From Rossellomorea vietnamensis (lineage in GTDB: Bacteria > Bacillota > Bacilli > Bacillales > Bacillaceae_B), in contig NZ_CP104558.1 of assembly GCF_025398035.1 (NCBI RefSeq), forward strand, positions 2,356,001-2,420,000: DNA of 64,000 nucleotides, in the 5' to 3' direction. Positions within the stretch are counted from its first letter, which is position 1, and the number at the start of each line of letters is the position of its first letter. Shown here piece by piece: positions 38,985-47,711 of the stretch. The notes under the pieces were generated by a model. The model saw nothing but the letters and a program-made list of their open reading frames with translations. It did no database searches and was not told the DNA's origin. A program made the translations under genes and the position numbers.

Positions 38985-39048
38985 GAACGTAAATACAACG
39001 TTATATTATCACTCCAGTCACAAAATAGTCAATAATATTCGGAAAATT
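38985..39048 (-). promoter_or_regulatory. Importer promoter with CGTT repeat and CodY-like box
   Basis: The minus strand has TTGACT (39027-39032), 18 bases, TAATAT (39003-39008). Directly downstream is CGTT-GTATTTA-CGTT (38985-39000), the same spacing as at the dehydrogenase operon. Immediately upstream of the -35 box AATATTCGGAAAATT (39034-39048) matches the CodY consensus AATTTTCWGAAAATT at 13 of 15 places. Confidence 0.65.
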
Positions 39049-39168
39049 TAAAAATTAATACTAGTATAGTCGGTCTTGGGGGGAATATCTAGAGGAAGTT
39101 ACGGAAAATTTTTGTGCAATAGCTTTCTGACATGAGGATGGAATCTGTGCCACTTTGTGAACCCTACC

Positions 39169-39202
39169 AAAAAAAGCGCCCTCCCTATAAGGAGCAGCGC
39201 TT
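39169..39202 (-). terminator. Terminator after the nitronate monooxygenase-like gene
   Basis: AAGCGCTGCTCC pairs with GGAGGGCGCTT on the minus strand, followed by TTTTTTT. It lies 18 bases beyond the stop codon. Confidence 0.85.
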
Positions 39203-39219
39203 AAAAAACCTCCATCTTA

Positions 39220-40176
39220 CTAAGAGCGCATTCCGTAACTGGAAAGCTCTTTAAAAATCCTGTTTGCATCGCTCATCATTCTTTCCAGCAGCACCTCTAC
39301 CGTTGGAATATCCCCTACAAGACCGGACACCTGCCCGCCGTTGATGAAGCCCTGATCCAGTTTCCCTTCAAGTGCCCCAATCCGGTGATGATCCTCGGAT
39401 GTCATGTGGTTGAACTCATCAGGAGCGACCCCCTCCCGCTCTTTTTGAAGCAACCCATCTGCATAAGGTGTCTTCATCACACGTCTCACCCTGCCGACAG
39501 AACGGCCCACGATGACCGTGCTATCGTCCTTTGCATCCACCAGGGTAGATTTATAGTTTTCATGAAAAGGAGCTTCCATGGTCGCGATGAACCGTGTTCC
39601 CATTTGCACTCCGCTTGCACCAAGGGCAAGCATGGAAGCAAGTCCCCGTCCATCACCGATCCCACCTGCTGCCACTACCGGAATTTTTACCGTATCCACG
39701 AGCTGAGGAATAAGGGCCAGAGTGGTCGTTTCCAGATTGGAGTTGATCCCGGCGGCTTCATATCCTTCCGCGACGATCACATCCGCCCCTGCCTCTTCCG
39801 CTTTCTTTCCCTGTTTTTTCGAAGCGACGACACAGATCACCTTTACATTGTGCTCATGGAAATAGGGAATGAGCGGGGATGGATTTCCCGCTGATAAGGA
39901 AACGACCGGTATGCTGTGTGTCACCACTAAGCGAACCATCTCCTTCAGATGCGGTGTGATGGAAATCGGAATGTTCAGGGCAAAAGGCTTACTGGTTCTC
40001 TTTTTCGTTTCAACAATGATCCCTTCCACTTCCTCCACGCCCATGGTCCCGACTCCGATCGTGCCAAGTGCTCCTGCTTCAGAGATTGCCGCCGTCAACG
40101 GGGCATTGCTGATGTTCCCCATGCCACCTTGAATGATAGGATATTTTATATGTAAGACGTTCGATAGGTTATTCAT
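39220..40176 (-). CDS. Nitronate monooxygenase / 2-nitropropane dioxygenase family protein
   Basis: An FMN-dependent TIM-barrel protein of 318 residues. Family blocks are YPIIQGGMGN near the start, EAGGxxx-like AEGYEAAGI in the middle, and VVAAGGIGDGRGLASMLALGASGVQMGTRF for FMN phosphate binding. FabK-like enoyl reductases share this fold. It lies between paaX and the importer under a CGTT-type site, so it may act on an aromatic or unsaturated CoA intermediate; the substrate is unknown. The second ATG (40176) has better spacing from AAGGGGG. Confidence 0.82.
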   Translation of the reverse strand: MNNLSNVLHIKYPIIQGGMGNISNAPLTAAISEAGALGTIGVGTMGVEEVEGIIVETKKRTSKPFALNIPISITPHLKEMVRLVVTHSIPVVSLSAGNPSPLIPYFHEHNVKVICVVASKKQGKKAEEAGADVIVAEGYEAAGINSNLETTTLALIPQLVDTVKIPVVAAGGIGDGRGLASMLALGASGVQMGTRFIATMEAPFHENYKSTLVDAKDDSTVIVGRSVGRVRRVMKTPYADGLLQKEREGVAPDEFNHMTSEDHHRIGALEGKLDQGFINGGQVSGLVGDIPTVEVLLERMMSDANRIFKELSSYGMRS

Positions 40177-40189
40177 CATAATCCCCCTT

Positions 40190-40204
40190 CGTTAAATTTA
40201 TGTT
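40190..40204 (+). promoter_or_regulatory. Degenerate CGTT repeat upstream of the nitronate monooxygenase-like gene
   Basis: CGTT-AAATTTA-TGTT has the same 11-base period with one substitution. On the minus strand it follows a TATAAC -10-like box (about 40204-40209), with TTGTCG 15 bases upstream as a poor -35. Confidence 0.4.
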
Positions 40205-40249
40205 ATACTTTTTGGTGTTGTTCGACAAGAGCATTCGTCAAATTCAAGA

Positions 40250-40261
40250 GGTCCGTCCCTC
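40250..40261 (+). repeat. 12-base word GGTCCGTCCCTC beside the paaX terminator
   Basis: An exact copy in noncoding DNA, directly adjoining the paaX terminator hairpin but not part of its stem. Confidence 0.65.
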
Positions 40262-40262
40262 T

Positions 40263-40302
40263 AAAAAACCACCTGCCGATTCAAAACGGCAGGTGGTTTT
40301 TT
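40263..40302. terminator. Terminator of paaX
   Basis: ACCACCTGCCG pairs with CGGCAGGTGGT around an 8-base loop, with A6 and T6 runs outside, so it may work in both directions. It begins at the paaX stop. Confidence 0.88.
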
Positions 40303-41177
40303 CAGTCAAGTAATAACGGATGTGTCATCACGTTATAGCTCACATCTTTGTTCTTCAGTTCGTTTCCGTCTTCAAACACACTTTCAAAGAATCGGGATGC
40401 CGGTTCTGCGAGTTCTTTGTAGTACTCTCCGAACAGAGTGGCTGCGTGGGCTCCGAGCCATTTTTCAGGCAGTAGTTCCTCCGGCAGGCCAGGATCGACG
40501 AAGAGGAATTTCCGGTATTCATGGACGAGCTTCGTTCTTTCCACGAAGCATTCGGCGTCGCTCATTTGCCCTTTACTGATTTTACTCTTATCAATCATGT
40601 ATTGTTGGCTGTACCGGGAAATGAATTCCTGGTAACGGTCATTGATCTCGTTCAGGTCCCAGCTCTTTTCGATTAACCGTTGATTGTCATTTGGACCTTT
40701 ATGTTCTGCGATGAAGAAATCCACGTACTCTTTAATATCGTACTTATCGATAAGGGATTGCACCTGCTTCTCCAGATTGTTGGGAGAAATCCACGTACTC
40801 GTCGACAGCGTTCCAAATCCGCTCCAAACCAGTTCTTTTCTCAGCTCATCACGGATACTCCTGATTTCTTCAGGAATGGAATACATGAGGATCCTCCACT
40901 TACCATCCCATTGCTCAGGCTTTAGTTTAAATATCCTGTTTGCCGCCTCTTCCATGCGTATTTCACCGCGTTCAGTCAGGGAGTAATAGCTTTTGTTCCC
41001 CTGCTTCTCTGCTTGGACCCATCCCTGCTTGTTCATCCGGGAAATCGCGGCACGGACGGCCTGATCATTATGACCAAATTCGTTCAGCAGGCGAATCAAG
41101 CTGCCAATCCATATTTTATTTCCGTAGTGGCGGATATAGTCTCCGTATAGTGTAAAGATCATTGATCTTGTATTCAT
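40302..41177 (-). CDS. paaX: PaaX-family transcriptional repressor
   Basis: Regulator of phenylacetate catabolism; PaaX proteins leave DNA when phenylacetyl-CoA binds. The 291-residue protein has an N-terminal winged helix (about 1-90, with LLNEFGHNDQAVRAAISRMNKQGW), the central PaaX domain (KLKPEQWDGKWRILMYSIPEEIRSIR) and a C-terminal PaaX_C region. AAAGGAG precedes its ATG. A CGTT repeat lies about 40 bases upstream of the gene, so it may repress itself. It lies downstream of the paa operon in the same direction. Confidence 0.92.
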   Translation of the reverse strand: MNTRSMIFTLYGDYIRHYGNKIWIGSLIRLLNEFGHNDQAVRAAISRMNKQGWVQAEKQGNKSYYSLTERGEIRMEEAANRIFKLKPEQWDGKWRILMYSIPEEIRSIRDELRKELVWSGFGTLSTSTWISPNNLEKQVQSLIDKYDIKEYVDFFIAEHKGPNDNQRLIEKSWDLNEINDRYQEFISRYSQQYMIDKSKISKGQMSDAECFVERTKLVHEYRKFLFVDPGLPEELLPEKWLGAHAATLFGEYYKELAEPASRFFESVFEDGNELKNKDVSYNVMTHPLLLD

Positions 41178-41213
41178 CGCTGCCTCTCCTTTTATCCTAT
41201 CGCATTCATTTAT

Positions 41214-41233
41214 GACGTTAATTTTACGTTTAG
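41214..41233 (+). promoter_or_regulatory. CGTT repeat at the paaX promoter
   Basis: CGTT-AATTTTA-CGTT, period 11. On the minus strand it immediately follows TATTAT (about 41239-41244), a probable -10 box; the -35 box is poor. It is read in the opposite direction relative to the gene compared with the dehydrogenase and importer operons. Confidence 0.55.
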
Positions 41234-41296
41234 TAAATATAATAGCATAAAAAATCCAGGAAGATAAATGAATATTCTTGGATACATATTTTAAAT

Positions 41297-41325
41297 TAAA
41301 AAATCAGGCTCCCCCAAAGAGCCTG
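41297..41325 (-). terminator. Terminator of the 73-aa gene
   Basis: CAGGCTC pairs with GAGCCTG around a 7-base loop, followed on the minus strand by ATTTTTT. Confidence 0.75.
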
Positions 41326-41329
41326 CCCC

Positions 41330-41551
41330 TCAATGATACACCCTCAACATCTCCAGCATCTTCACAAAGTCATACGTGTTTACGACCTTTTCCCTGGACC
41401 AGTTTGCCTCGATCCACTTTACAAGCTCCTCCTGACTGTTGAACACTTCCCCGCTCGTGTCCGCCTTCCTGATCATAAATCTGCCGTTATCTTCATCTGC
41501 GACGACGAGACAAGGAATTTCGCTTTCGACTGTCATGATTTCAAATTCCAT
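41330..41551 (-). CDS. Small hypothetical protein, 73 aa
   Basis: Not recognised. It is an acidic soluble protein with VESEIPCLVVADEDNGRFMIRK and SQEELVKWIEANW, suggesting a compact alpha/beta fold. The start is ATG 41551, with GAGGTGAT upstream. It sits between the terminator of the phenylacetate operon and its own terminator, so it needs either readthrough or a separate promoter, which I do not see clearly. Confidence 0.6.
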   Translation of the reverse strand: MEFEIMTVESEIPCLVVADEDNGRFMIRKADTSGEVFNSQEELVKWIEANWSREKVVNTYDFVKMLEMLRVYH

Positions 41552-41600
41552 CTTTATCACCTCACGTCTATCCTTTCTAAAAAGGAAACCTCTTAATCAC

Positions 41601-41622
41601 AAAAAGCCCTGCAAAACAGGGC
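41601..41622 (-). terminator. Terminator of the phenylacetate operon
   Basis: GTGCCCTG-TTTT-GCAGGGC on the minus strand, followed by TTTTTG, right after the thiolase stop. Confidence 0.85.
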
Positions 41623-41624
41623 AC

Positions 41625-42830
41625 TTACGATTCTATATTTTCAACGAGGGTCGCGATTCCCTGACCTACTCCGATGCACATGGTGGAGAGGCCGTATCGT
41701 ACTTTCCTTTTCTTCATTTCATAGAGAAGGGTGGTAAGGATACGGGCTCCACTTGCTCCAAGCGGATGACCGAAGGCGATGGCCCCTCCGTTGACGTTGA
41801 CGATTTCTTCATTCAGTCCAAGTTCACGGATACAGGCGAGGGACTGGGCCGCGAAGGCTTCATTCAGTTCCACCAAACCGATTTGATCAAGGGCAAGGCC
41901 TGAACGCTTCAAGACCTTTTGTGTGGCATAAATCGGACCCAGTCCCATGACAGAAGGTTCAAGGCCCGCAGTGGCAGACGTCACATAGCGGGCAAGGGGG
42001 GTGACGCCTAATTCTTCGGCCTTCTCCCTGCTCATGAGTAAAAGGGCTGAGGCCCCGTCATTCACACCGGAAGCATTCCCGGCCGTCACGGTCCCCCCCT
42101 GGAACAGAGGCTTTAGTTTCTGGAGCTTCTCACTATTGGTGTCGGGTCTTGGATGCTCATCCATCATAAAGGTAGAGACATTTCCTTTGCGGTCACGAAG
42201 CTCCAACGGTACAATCTCCTCTTTGAAACGTTCTTCATCCATGGCACGCTTCGCCTTCACCTGGCTCCAATACGCAAAGTGATCCTGTTCTTCACGTGAA
42301 ATGCCGAACTGCTTCGCCACGTTTTCAGCCGTTTCCGGCATGGAATCGGTCCCGTATTTTTCTTTCAGACGGGAGTTGACGAAACGCCAGCCGATGGTCG
42401 TATCGAACATTTCCATATTGCCTCTCGGGAATTCTTTTGAAGGCTTGGCCATGACGTACGGTGCACGGGTCATGCTCTCGGTGCCACCTGCAATGAAGAC
42501 CTCCCCTTCTCCTGCTAAAATGGCCCTTGCTGCATAGTTTACAGCGTCCAGTCCCGAGCCGCATAGACGATTGATGGTCGTCGCACCGACTTCGACAGGA
42601 AGACCCGCAAGGAGAGTCGACATCCGTGCCACATTCCGGTTATCCTCTCCGGCGCCGTTGGCATTTCCCAGTACCACTTCTTCGATCGTATGGACGGGCA
42701 CGAGGGGATTTCTTTCCACCAGGGCTTTGATGACATGAGCTCCAAGGTCATCGGGACGCACTTCCTTTAATGCTCCTTTGTATCTTCCGATCGGGGTCCG
42801 GACGGCATCTACAATGACAACCTCTCTCAT
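41625..42830 (-). CDS. paaJ: Thiolase, probable 3-oxoadipyl-CoA/3-oxo-5,6-dehydrosuberyl-CoA thiolase
   Basis: Cleaves the beta-keto CoA products of the phenylacetate pathway to acetyl-CoA and succinyl-CoA. The 401-residue thiolase has nucleophile Cys in [12 protein letters not shown] (about residue 90), the substrate-binding [11 protein letters not shown] and the second cysteine in CIGVGQGIA. Its start overlaps the paaH stop by ATGA. Last gene of the operon, before the terminator. PaaJ is assigned by context; PcaF-type activity cannot be excluded. Confidence 0.9.
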   Translation of the reverse strand: MREVVIVDAVRTPIGRYKGALKEVRPDDLGAHVIKALVERNPLVPVHTIEEVVLGNANGAGEDNRNVARMSTLLAGLPVEVGATTINRLCGSGLDAVNYAARAILAGEGEVFIAGGTESMTRAPYVMAKPSKEFPRGNMEMFDTTIGWRFVNSRLKEKYGTDSMPETAENVAKQFGISREEQDHFAYWSQVKAKRAMDEERFKEEIVPLELRDRKGNVSTFMMDEHPRPDTNSEKLQKLKPLFQGGTVTAGNASGVNDGASALLLMSREKAEELGVTPLARYVTSATAGLEPSVMGLGPIYATQKVLKRSGLALDQIGLVELNEAFAAQSLACIRELGLNEEIVNVNGGAIAFGHPLGASGARILTTLLYEMKKRKVRYGLSTMCIGVGQGIATLVENIES

Positions 42831-43702
42831 GATTGATGCTCCTTTTCTTTTGTTTCTGAATAATCATAGACCCCTTTGCCTGTTTTTCTGCCAAGGCGGC
42901 CTGCCTTTACATACTTCTCCAGCAATGGCGCCGGGCGATACTTCTCTCCAAGCTTTTCGTGAAGGTACTTTAGATTATTCAGTCTTGCATCCAATCCGAC
43001 TAAATCACCGAGTTCAAAGGGACCCATCGGGTAATTCAAGCCAAGCTTGATCGCTTTATCGATTTCCTCGGGAGACCCTAGTCCTTCCTGAAGCATGTAG
43101 AAGGCTTCATTCCCGACGAGCGCCGAGATCCTGCTTGTAACAAACCCCGGGAATTCATTGATGACCACTGTTTCTTTCCCCATCAGACGGGCAACCTGCC
43201 CGATGACCTCTGCCGTTTCATCACTCGTTTCCAATCCCCGCACGATTTCGACGAGTGGCATTTTATGTACAGGATTGAAAAAGTGCATGGCAATTACTTT
43301 ATCCGGACGTTTCGTAAAGGATCCGATTTCAGTCGGACTCATGGTGGACGTATTGGTCGCCAGATAGCAATACTCAGGTGCATGGGCATCCAGTACCTCG
43401 AATACGCCACGCTTGATGTCTGTTTTTTCCGGAACGGCTTCGATGACAACGTCAGCATCCCTGACGGCAATCGATAGATTCGTTGAATAGCTCATCAGCT
43501 CTTTTGCTTCTACATACTCCTGCTGTGTAAGCTTGTTTCTTTCGATCCCCTTCCGGAAGATGATTTCGATTTCTTCTCTCGCGTGATCCAACTGCTCTTG
43601 TTTAATATCAACCAGTGTGGTTCTGAAACCTCCTGTTGCACTTACATAGGCTATCCCTCTACCCATCACACCCGAACCCACTACCACGATATGCTGTGTC
43701 AT
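42827..43702 (-). CDS. paaH: 3-hydroxyacyl-CoA dehydrogenase
   Basis: Oxidises 3-hydroxyadipyl-CoA with NAD. The 291-residue protein has the Rossmann loop [14 protein letters not shown], the catalytic histidine in [25 protein letters not shown] and the C-terminal [16 protein letters not shown]. The size fits the short Hbd/PaaH type. It is separated from the aldehyde dehydrogenase by a 28-base hairpin. Confidence 0.92.
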   Translation of the reverse strand: MTQHIVVVGSGVMGRGIAYVSATGGFRTTLVDIKQEQLDHAREEIEIIFRKGIERNKLTQQEYVEAKELMSYSTNLSIAVRDADVVIEAVPEKTDIKRGVFEVLDAHAPEYCYLATNTSTMSPTEIGSFTKRPDKVIAMHFFNPVHKMPLVEIVRGLETSDETAEVIGQVARLMGKETVVINEFPGFVTSRISALVGNEAFYMLQEGLGSPEEIDKAIKLGLNYPMGPFELGDLVGLDARLNNLKYLHEKLGEKYRPAPLLEKYVKAGRLGRKTGKGVYDYSETKEKEHQS

Positions 43703-43727
43703 CCTACATTTCCCCTTTCTTGCAATA

Positions 43728-43755
43728 AGGGGTTGACCTTGTTAGGACAACCCCT
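43728..43755 (-). other. Intercistronic hairpin between aldehyde dehydrogenase and paaH
   Basis: AGGGGTTG pairs with CAACCCCT, with a further CC/GG inside. The run after it is CTTATTGC, too poor for a strong terminator. An mRNA processing or stability element, or weak attenuation within the paa operon, is likely. Confidence 0.5.
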
Positions 43756-43767
43756 GCTTGATGTTTT

Positions 43768-45285
43768 TTATACGCCAAATGGATTTAACGGACGGTTTCC
43801 GAAGTACGAAATGATACTCTTCGTTTCAGTATACAGATCCAGGGTTTCTACACAGAGCTCACGGCCGAACCCGGACTGCTTATAGCCTCCGAATGGTGTC
43901 CCCGGGAATGCCGAGAACGGGCAGTTCACCATGACGATCCCAGCCTGGATCGCCTTCGATACTCTTGTCGCACGTCCATGGTTTTGAGTCCATACGGCAG
44001 AACCCAATCCATATTCACTGTCGTTCGCCAGTTTGATCGCTTCTTTTTCATCCTTGAATTTCATTACGACCACAACAGGTCCGAAGATCTCTTCTTTTAC
44101 CACCTTCATATCGTGATTCACATCGGTGATGATGGTTGGCTCATACCAGTAGCCATTTTCGAAGCCTTCCACCTTGGCCGTGCTACCCCCGGCGAGGATT
44201 GTTGCTCCTTCTTCTTTGGCGGACTGGACATATCCATCGATCGTATCCAGCTGACCCTGGTTGATGATTGCCCCGATATGTGTTCCTTTGTCATGAGGAT
44301 CAGCGAGTTTCAGCTTCTTCGTCTTCTCAACGAACTTCTCCATGAACTCATCGTAGATATCTTCGTGCACATATAATCTGGAACGCGCTTCACAGGATTG
44401 CCCTGTATTATAGAAGATTCCGAATAGGGAACCATCCACAGCAGCATCCACATCTGCATCTTCAAACACGATATTAGGGGATTTCCCGCCTAATTCAAGA
44501 GTGACTCTTTTTAACGTTTGAGACGCTTTTTCCATGATGTTCTTCCCGATCGGAGTGGAACCGGTGAAGGCCACTTTATCTACCTTTTCATGCTCCACCA
44601 AGTAATTACCGACAGAAGAACCTGCACCCGGGATGATGTTGACGACCCCTTCAGGTACTCCCGCTTCTATACAGATTTCACCTAGGACGATGGCCGTAAG
44701 TGGTGTGAGCGTCGCCGGTTTCACTACTACCGAGCAGCCTGCTGCGATAGCCGGTGCAATTTTCCATGCGGCCATCATCAGTGGATAATTCCAAGGGATG
44801 ATCTGAGCACAGACACCGACCGGTTCTTTCTCTGCGACGTTTGTGAATTGACCCGGTACGTTATTGACCGATCCACGGTGACCTACGATCGCACCTGCAT
44901 AGAATTCAAAGTCTTCGATTGCCTGCATCACTTGACCTTGTGCCGCAGATAACGATTTCCCGCTGTCCATGATTTCAAGGGAAACAAGTTCATTGAAACG
45001 GGATCTCATAATGCCGGCAATTTTATTGAGCACACGGGAACGCTTATTGATCGGGAACTTCTTCCACTTACCGAAGTCGAATGCATTCCTTGCTGCCTCC
45101 ACCGCTTTTCCCGCATCTTCCACTGAAGCAAGTGATACGGTTGCGATCGCTTCACCTGTTGCAGGGTTGTACGTCGTGAAGGTTTCCCCAGACGTGCTTT
45201 CCATACGCTGACCGTTGATCACCAATGAATAATGCTCTCTTTTCATTTCAAGGACTTCAAAGCTTTGCTCTTTTACTGTAGACAT
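43768..45285 (-). CDS. NAD-dependent aldehyde dehydrogenase
   Basis: A 505-residue aldehyde dehydrogenase resembling the betaine aldehyde type. It has IIPWNYPLMMAAWKIAPA, catalytic Glu in LELGGKSPN and catalytic Cys in FYNTGQSCEARSRLYV. In the phenylacetate operon it most likely oxidises the ring-opened semialdehyde, the job of the dehydrogenase half of PaaZ; no MaoC-type hydratase domain is attached. Phenylacetaldehyde dehydrogenase is the alternative. AAGGAGATGG precedes the ATG. Confidence 0.85.
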   Translation of the reverse strand: MSTVKEQSFEVLEMKREHYSLVINGQRMESTSGETFTTYNPATGEAIATVSLASVEDAGKAVEAARNAFDFGKWKKFPINKRSRVLNKIAGIMRSRFNELVSLEIMDSGKSLSAAQGQVMQAIEDFEFYAGAIVGHRGSVNNVPGQFTNVAEKEPVGVCAQIIPWNYPLMMAAWKIAPAIAAGCSVVVKPATLTPLTAIVLGEICIEAGVPEGVVNIIPGAGSSVGNYLVEHEKVDKVAFTGSTPIGKNIMEKASQTLKRVTLELGGKSPNIVFEDADVDAAVDGSLFGIFYNTGQSCEARSRLYVHEDIYDEFMEKFVEKTKKLKLADPHDKGTHIGAIINQGQLDTIDGYVQSAKEEGATILAGGSTAKVEGFENGYWYEPTIITDVNHDMKVVKEEIFGPVVVVMKFKDEKEAIKLANDSEYGLGSAVWTQNHGRATRVSKAIQAGIVMVNCPFSAFPGTPFGGYKQSGFGRELCVETLDLYTETKSIISYFGNRPLNPFGV

Positions 45286-45309
45286 AACTCCATCTCCTTT
45301 TTGATTGAA

Positions 45310-46083
45310 TTATTTTCCGTGAAAGGCTGGTTTTCTTTTCTCCATAAAGGCTGTCACGCCTTCGCGGTGATCCTCAGTCCTACCTGCGATCCGCTGGGCA
45401 CAGGCTTCTTTTTCTAAGTATTCGTTGAAGGATAGATCGGCACTTCCCTTTAATAAGCGCTTCATCAAGCCGATTGCCTTCGTTGGCATGGAGGCTATCC
45501 TTTCGGCAAAGGCAGCCGTCTCTTCCTGCCACTCATCCACTGTGATGATTTTCGTGACGAGACCAAGTTTTTCAGCATCCGTTGCCTTGATCTTCTCGCC
45601 GAATACGGCAAGCTCAAGTGCTTTGGCGTATCCAACAATATTTGATAAGTAATAAAGGTTTCCTGAATCCGGAACGAGTCCGACATGCACAAATGCCTGA
45701 ACGAAGCTCGCTTTCTCTGACACGAGCCTGAAATCACAAGCCAGCGCCAGACTAAATCCCGCTCCTGCGGCCACTCCATTGACAGCGGCGATGACAGGTT
45801 TTTCACACTGCTCGATTTCCTTCACCATCGGCCCGTAATTATTTCGCAGCACTTCACCGTGGTCCATGCTTTCATCCACTTCACTCAGATCCTGCCCCGA
45901 GCAAAAGGCCCTGCCTTCCCCTGTGATGACGATAGCCCTCACTTCTTCATTTCGTGAAGACTCTTTTATCGCCTTTTGGATTTCGAGATTCAGTTGACGG
46001 ATGAAGGCATTCAGCTTATCGGGACGATTCAGGGTGATCCAGGCTACGTTATTTTTCACTTCATAGGTAATCGTTTCAAACAT
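45310..46083 (-). CDS. paaG: PaaG-type enoyl-CoA isomerase
   Basis: A crotonase-fold protein of 257 residues. The oxyanion-hole segments are AFCSGQDLSEV and NGVAAGAGFSLALACDFR, and VHVGLVPDSGNLYYL matches PaaG, which isomerises the ring-1,2-epoxide to the oxepin. The aspartate of PDSG stands where classical hydratases have glutamate. The gene follows paaF closely. Confidence 0.88.
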   Translation of the reverse strand: MFETITYEVKNNVAWITLNRPDKLNAFIRQLNLEIQKAIKESSRNEEVRAIVITGEGRAFCSGQDLSEVDESMDHGEVLRNNYGPMVKEIEQCEKPVIAAVNGVAAGAGFSLALACDFRLVSEKASFVQAFVHVGLVPDSGNLYYLSNIVGYAKALELAVFGEKIKATDAEKLGLVTKIITVDEWQEETAAFAERIASMPTKAIGLMKRLLKGSADLSFNEYLEKEACAQRIAGRTEDHREGVTAFMEKRKPAFHGK

Positions 46084-46095
46084 CCTGCAGCCTCC

Positions 46096-46875
46096 TTATT
46101 TTCCTTTGAAATCAGGTTTGCGTTTTTCCACGAAAGCCTTCATGCCTTCTTTCTGATCTTCAGAGGCAAAAAGGAGATAGAAGTTCTTACGCTCATACTG
46201 CATTCCTTCATAAATCGAGGAATCCACGGCTTTATGTACAGACTCCTTGATCAAGCGAAGGGAAAGCGGAGGCTTGGCAGCCAGTTTCCTCGCAAATTTC
46301 TCTGTTTCTTCCATTAATAACTCTTTAGGAATCGTCCGGTTGATGACTCCCCATTGGAGTGCTTGGGCGGCTGTAAACATGTCTCCTGATAACAACCATT
46401 CCATGGCACGGGATTTCCCGATCAGCTTCGTGAGCCTTTGTGTCCCGCCTGCTCCCGGCATGACCCCAAGATTCACTTCGGGAAAACCGAAGCTTGCATC
46501 CTCCGTTGCGAATAATAGGTCACAGCAGAGGGCAAGCTCAAATCCTCCGCCTAACGCAAACCCCTGGACCGCTCCGATGATCGGCTTCTTGATCCAGGCA
46601 AGGCGGTCCCATTCGGTGAATTGATTCAAGAGCTCCAGATCAATGGCCCCGTCCTCTGCCATTTCATCGATGTCAGCTCCTGCGGCGAACGCTCTCCCCC
46701 TGCCGGATAACACCATCACTTTCACATTGTCGTTCCGGTCAAACGCTTCGATTGCATGGACCAGTTCCGATACCATGGGACGATTGATGGCGTTCAGGAC
46801 TTTCGGTCTGTTCAGTTCGATGAAACCAAGTCCGTCCCTCTCGCTCACAACGATATATTCGTACTCTTTATTCAT
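46096..46875 (-). CDS. paaF: PaaF-type enoyl-CoA hydratase
   Basis: A crotonase of 259 residues that should hydrate 2,3-dehydroadipyl-CoA. It has GRAFAAGADIDEM, GFALGGGFELALCCDLL and the canonical catalytic glutamates within FPEVNLGVMPGAGGTQRL, unlike the neighbouring PaaG. Its start overlaps the EthD gene by 8 bases. Confidence 0.9.
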   Translation of the reverse strand: MNKEYEYIVVSERDGLGFIELNRPKVLNAINRPMVSELVHAIEAFDRNDNVKVMVLSGRGRAFAAGADIDEMAEDGAIDLELLNQFTEWDRLAWIKKPIIGAVQGFALGGGFELALCCDLLFATEDASFGFPEVNLGVMPGAGGTQRLTKLIGKSRAMEWLLSGDMFTAAQALQWGVINRTIPKELLMEETEKFARKLAAKPPLSLRLIKESVHKAVDSSIYEGMQYERKNFYLLFASEDQKEGMKAFVEKRKPDFKGK

Positions 46876-47176
46876 TCACTTCTTCGCCGATCATAAGGGT
46901 GACAAGATCTGCGGCAAAGCCCATAAGGTCCTTCCCGGAAGCTTTTCCTTCGTCGGATTTCATGGCTGCCTTCAGTGCTTCATGGCTTTCATAGTACATT
47001 TCACACATTAAGTAATATTTGCCTTCCCCACCCATCGGAGATCCGACAATGCGAGTGACGTCCATCTTCTTCAAGCCAGGGATCTTCGCTGTGATCGGAC
47101 CGTGGGTGTTGAAATAATGTTCATCGAATGTCTCTTTGTTTTCAGGGTGCTTATATAACGCGATTAGTTTTACCAT
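46868..47176 (-). CDS. EthD-family small protein
   Basis: A 102-residue dimeric alpha+beta barrel protein with HYFNTHGPITAKIPGLKK, which is the EthD domain hallmark. EthD proteins accompany oxygenases or degradative operons, but the reaction is often unknown. It lies between paaD and paaF and overlaps paaF, so it belongs to the operon. A role in handling the reactive epoxide or oxepin is possible but purely inferred. Confidence 0.8.
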   Translation of the reverse strand: MVKLIALYKHPENKETFDEHYFNTHGPITAKIPGLKKMDVTRIVGSPMGGEGKYYLMCEMYYESHEALKAAMKSDEGKASGKDLMGFAADLVTLMIGEEVNE

Positions 47177-47218
47177 AATGGAATCTCTCCTTTGATTTTC
47201 AGTAGTTTACTAGATTTT

Positions 47219-47698
47219 TCACATCATCGTGGATATAGGTTTCATGGCTTCGAACGGGTTCCGGCATTGTTTACAGTAGAGGATGCTTCTGCAGGCGGTT
47301 GGCCCGAACAGGTTCTCCATGGATGTATAGGGGGAATCACAGTACGGGCAGTGAATCTCCCAATCTTCTTCCCCTGTAAAATGTTCCGGCGGAGGCGCAA
47401 TGCCGAATTCCTTCAGCCGCTCCCGTCCATTCACCGTCAGTCGATCCGATGTCCATGGCGGAGAATAGACGAACTCCACCTGTACGGTTCGGACGTCCAG
47501 TTGTTCCCTGCACGCCTTCTCCACATTGCCTTTAATGATGTCCAGTGCAGGACAGCCTACAAAAGTGGGAAGAAGTTCGATCACAACATTCCCTGCCTGT
47601 TGATCGACGCGATTGACCATTCCGAGGTCCACAATGCTGATGGAATCGATTTCAGGATCTTTCACTGTTTGAAGAACATCTAAAACGGTTGCAGTCAT
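47219..47698 (-). CDS. paaD: Phenylacetyl-CoA epoxidase subunit PaaD
   Basis: A maturation factor of the ring-1,2-epoxidase. The 159-residue protein has an N-terminal DUF59-like domain (VKDPEIDSISIVDLGMV, LPTFVGCPALDII) and a C-terminal zinc-ribbon with CPYC and CKQC. It starts 13 bases after the paaC stop. PaaD is thought to help insert the metal or cluster; it is needed in vivo. Confidence 0.93.
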   Translation of the reverse strand: MTATVLDVLQTVKDPEIDSISIVDLGMVNRVDQQAGNVVIELLPTFVGCPALDIIKGNVEKACREQLDVRTVQVEFVYSPPWTSDRLTVNGRERLKEFGIAPPPEHFTGEEDWEIHCPYCDSPYTSMENLFGPTACRSILYCKQCRNPFEAMKPISTMM

Positions 47699-47711
47699 TT
47701 TCCCTCATCCT

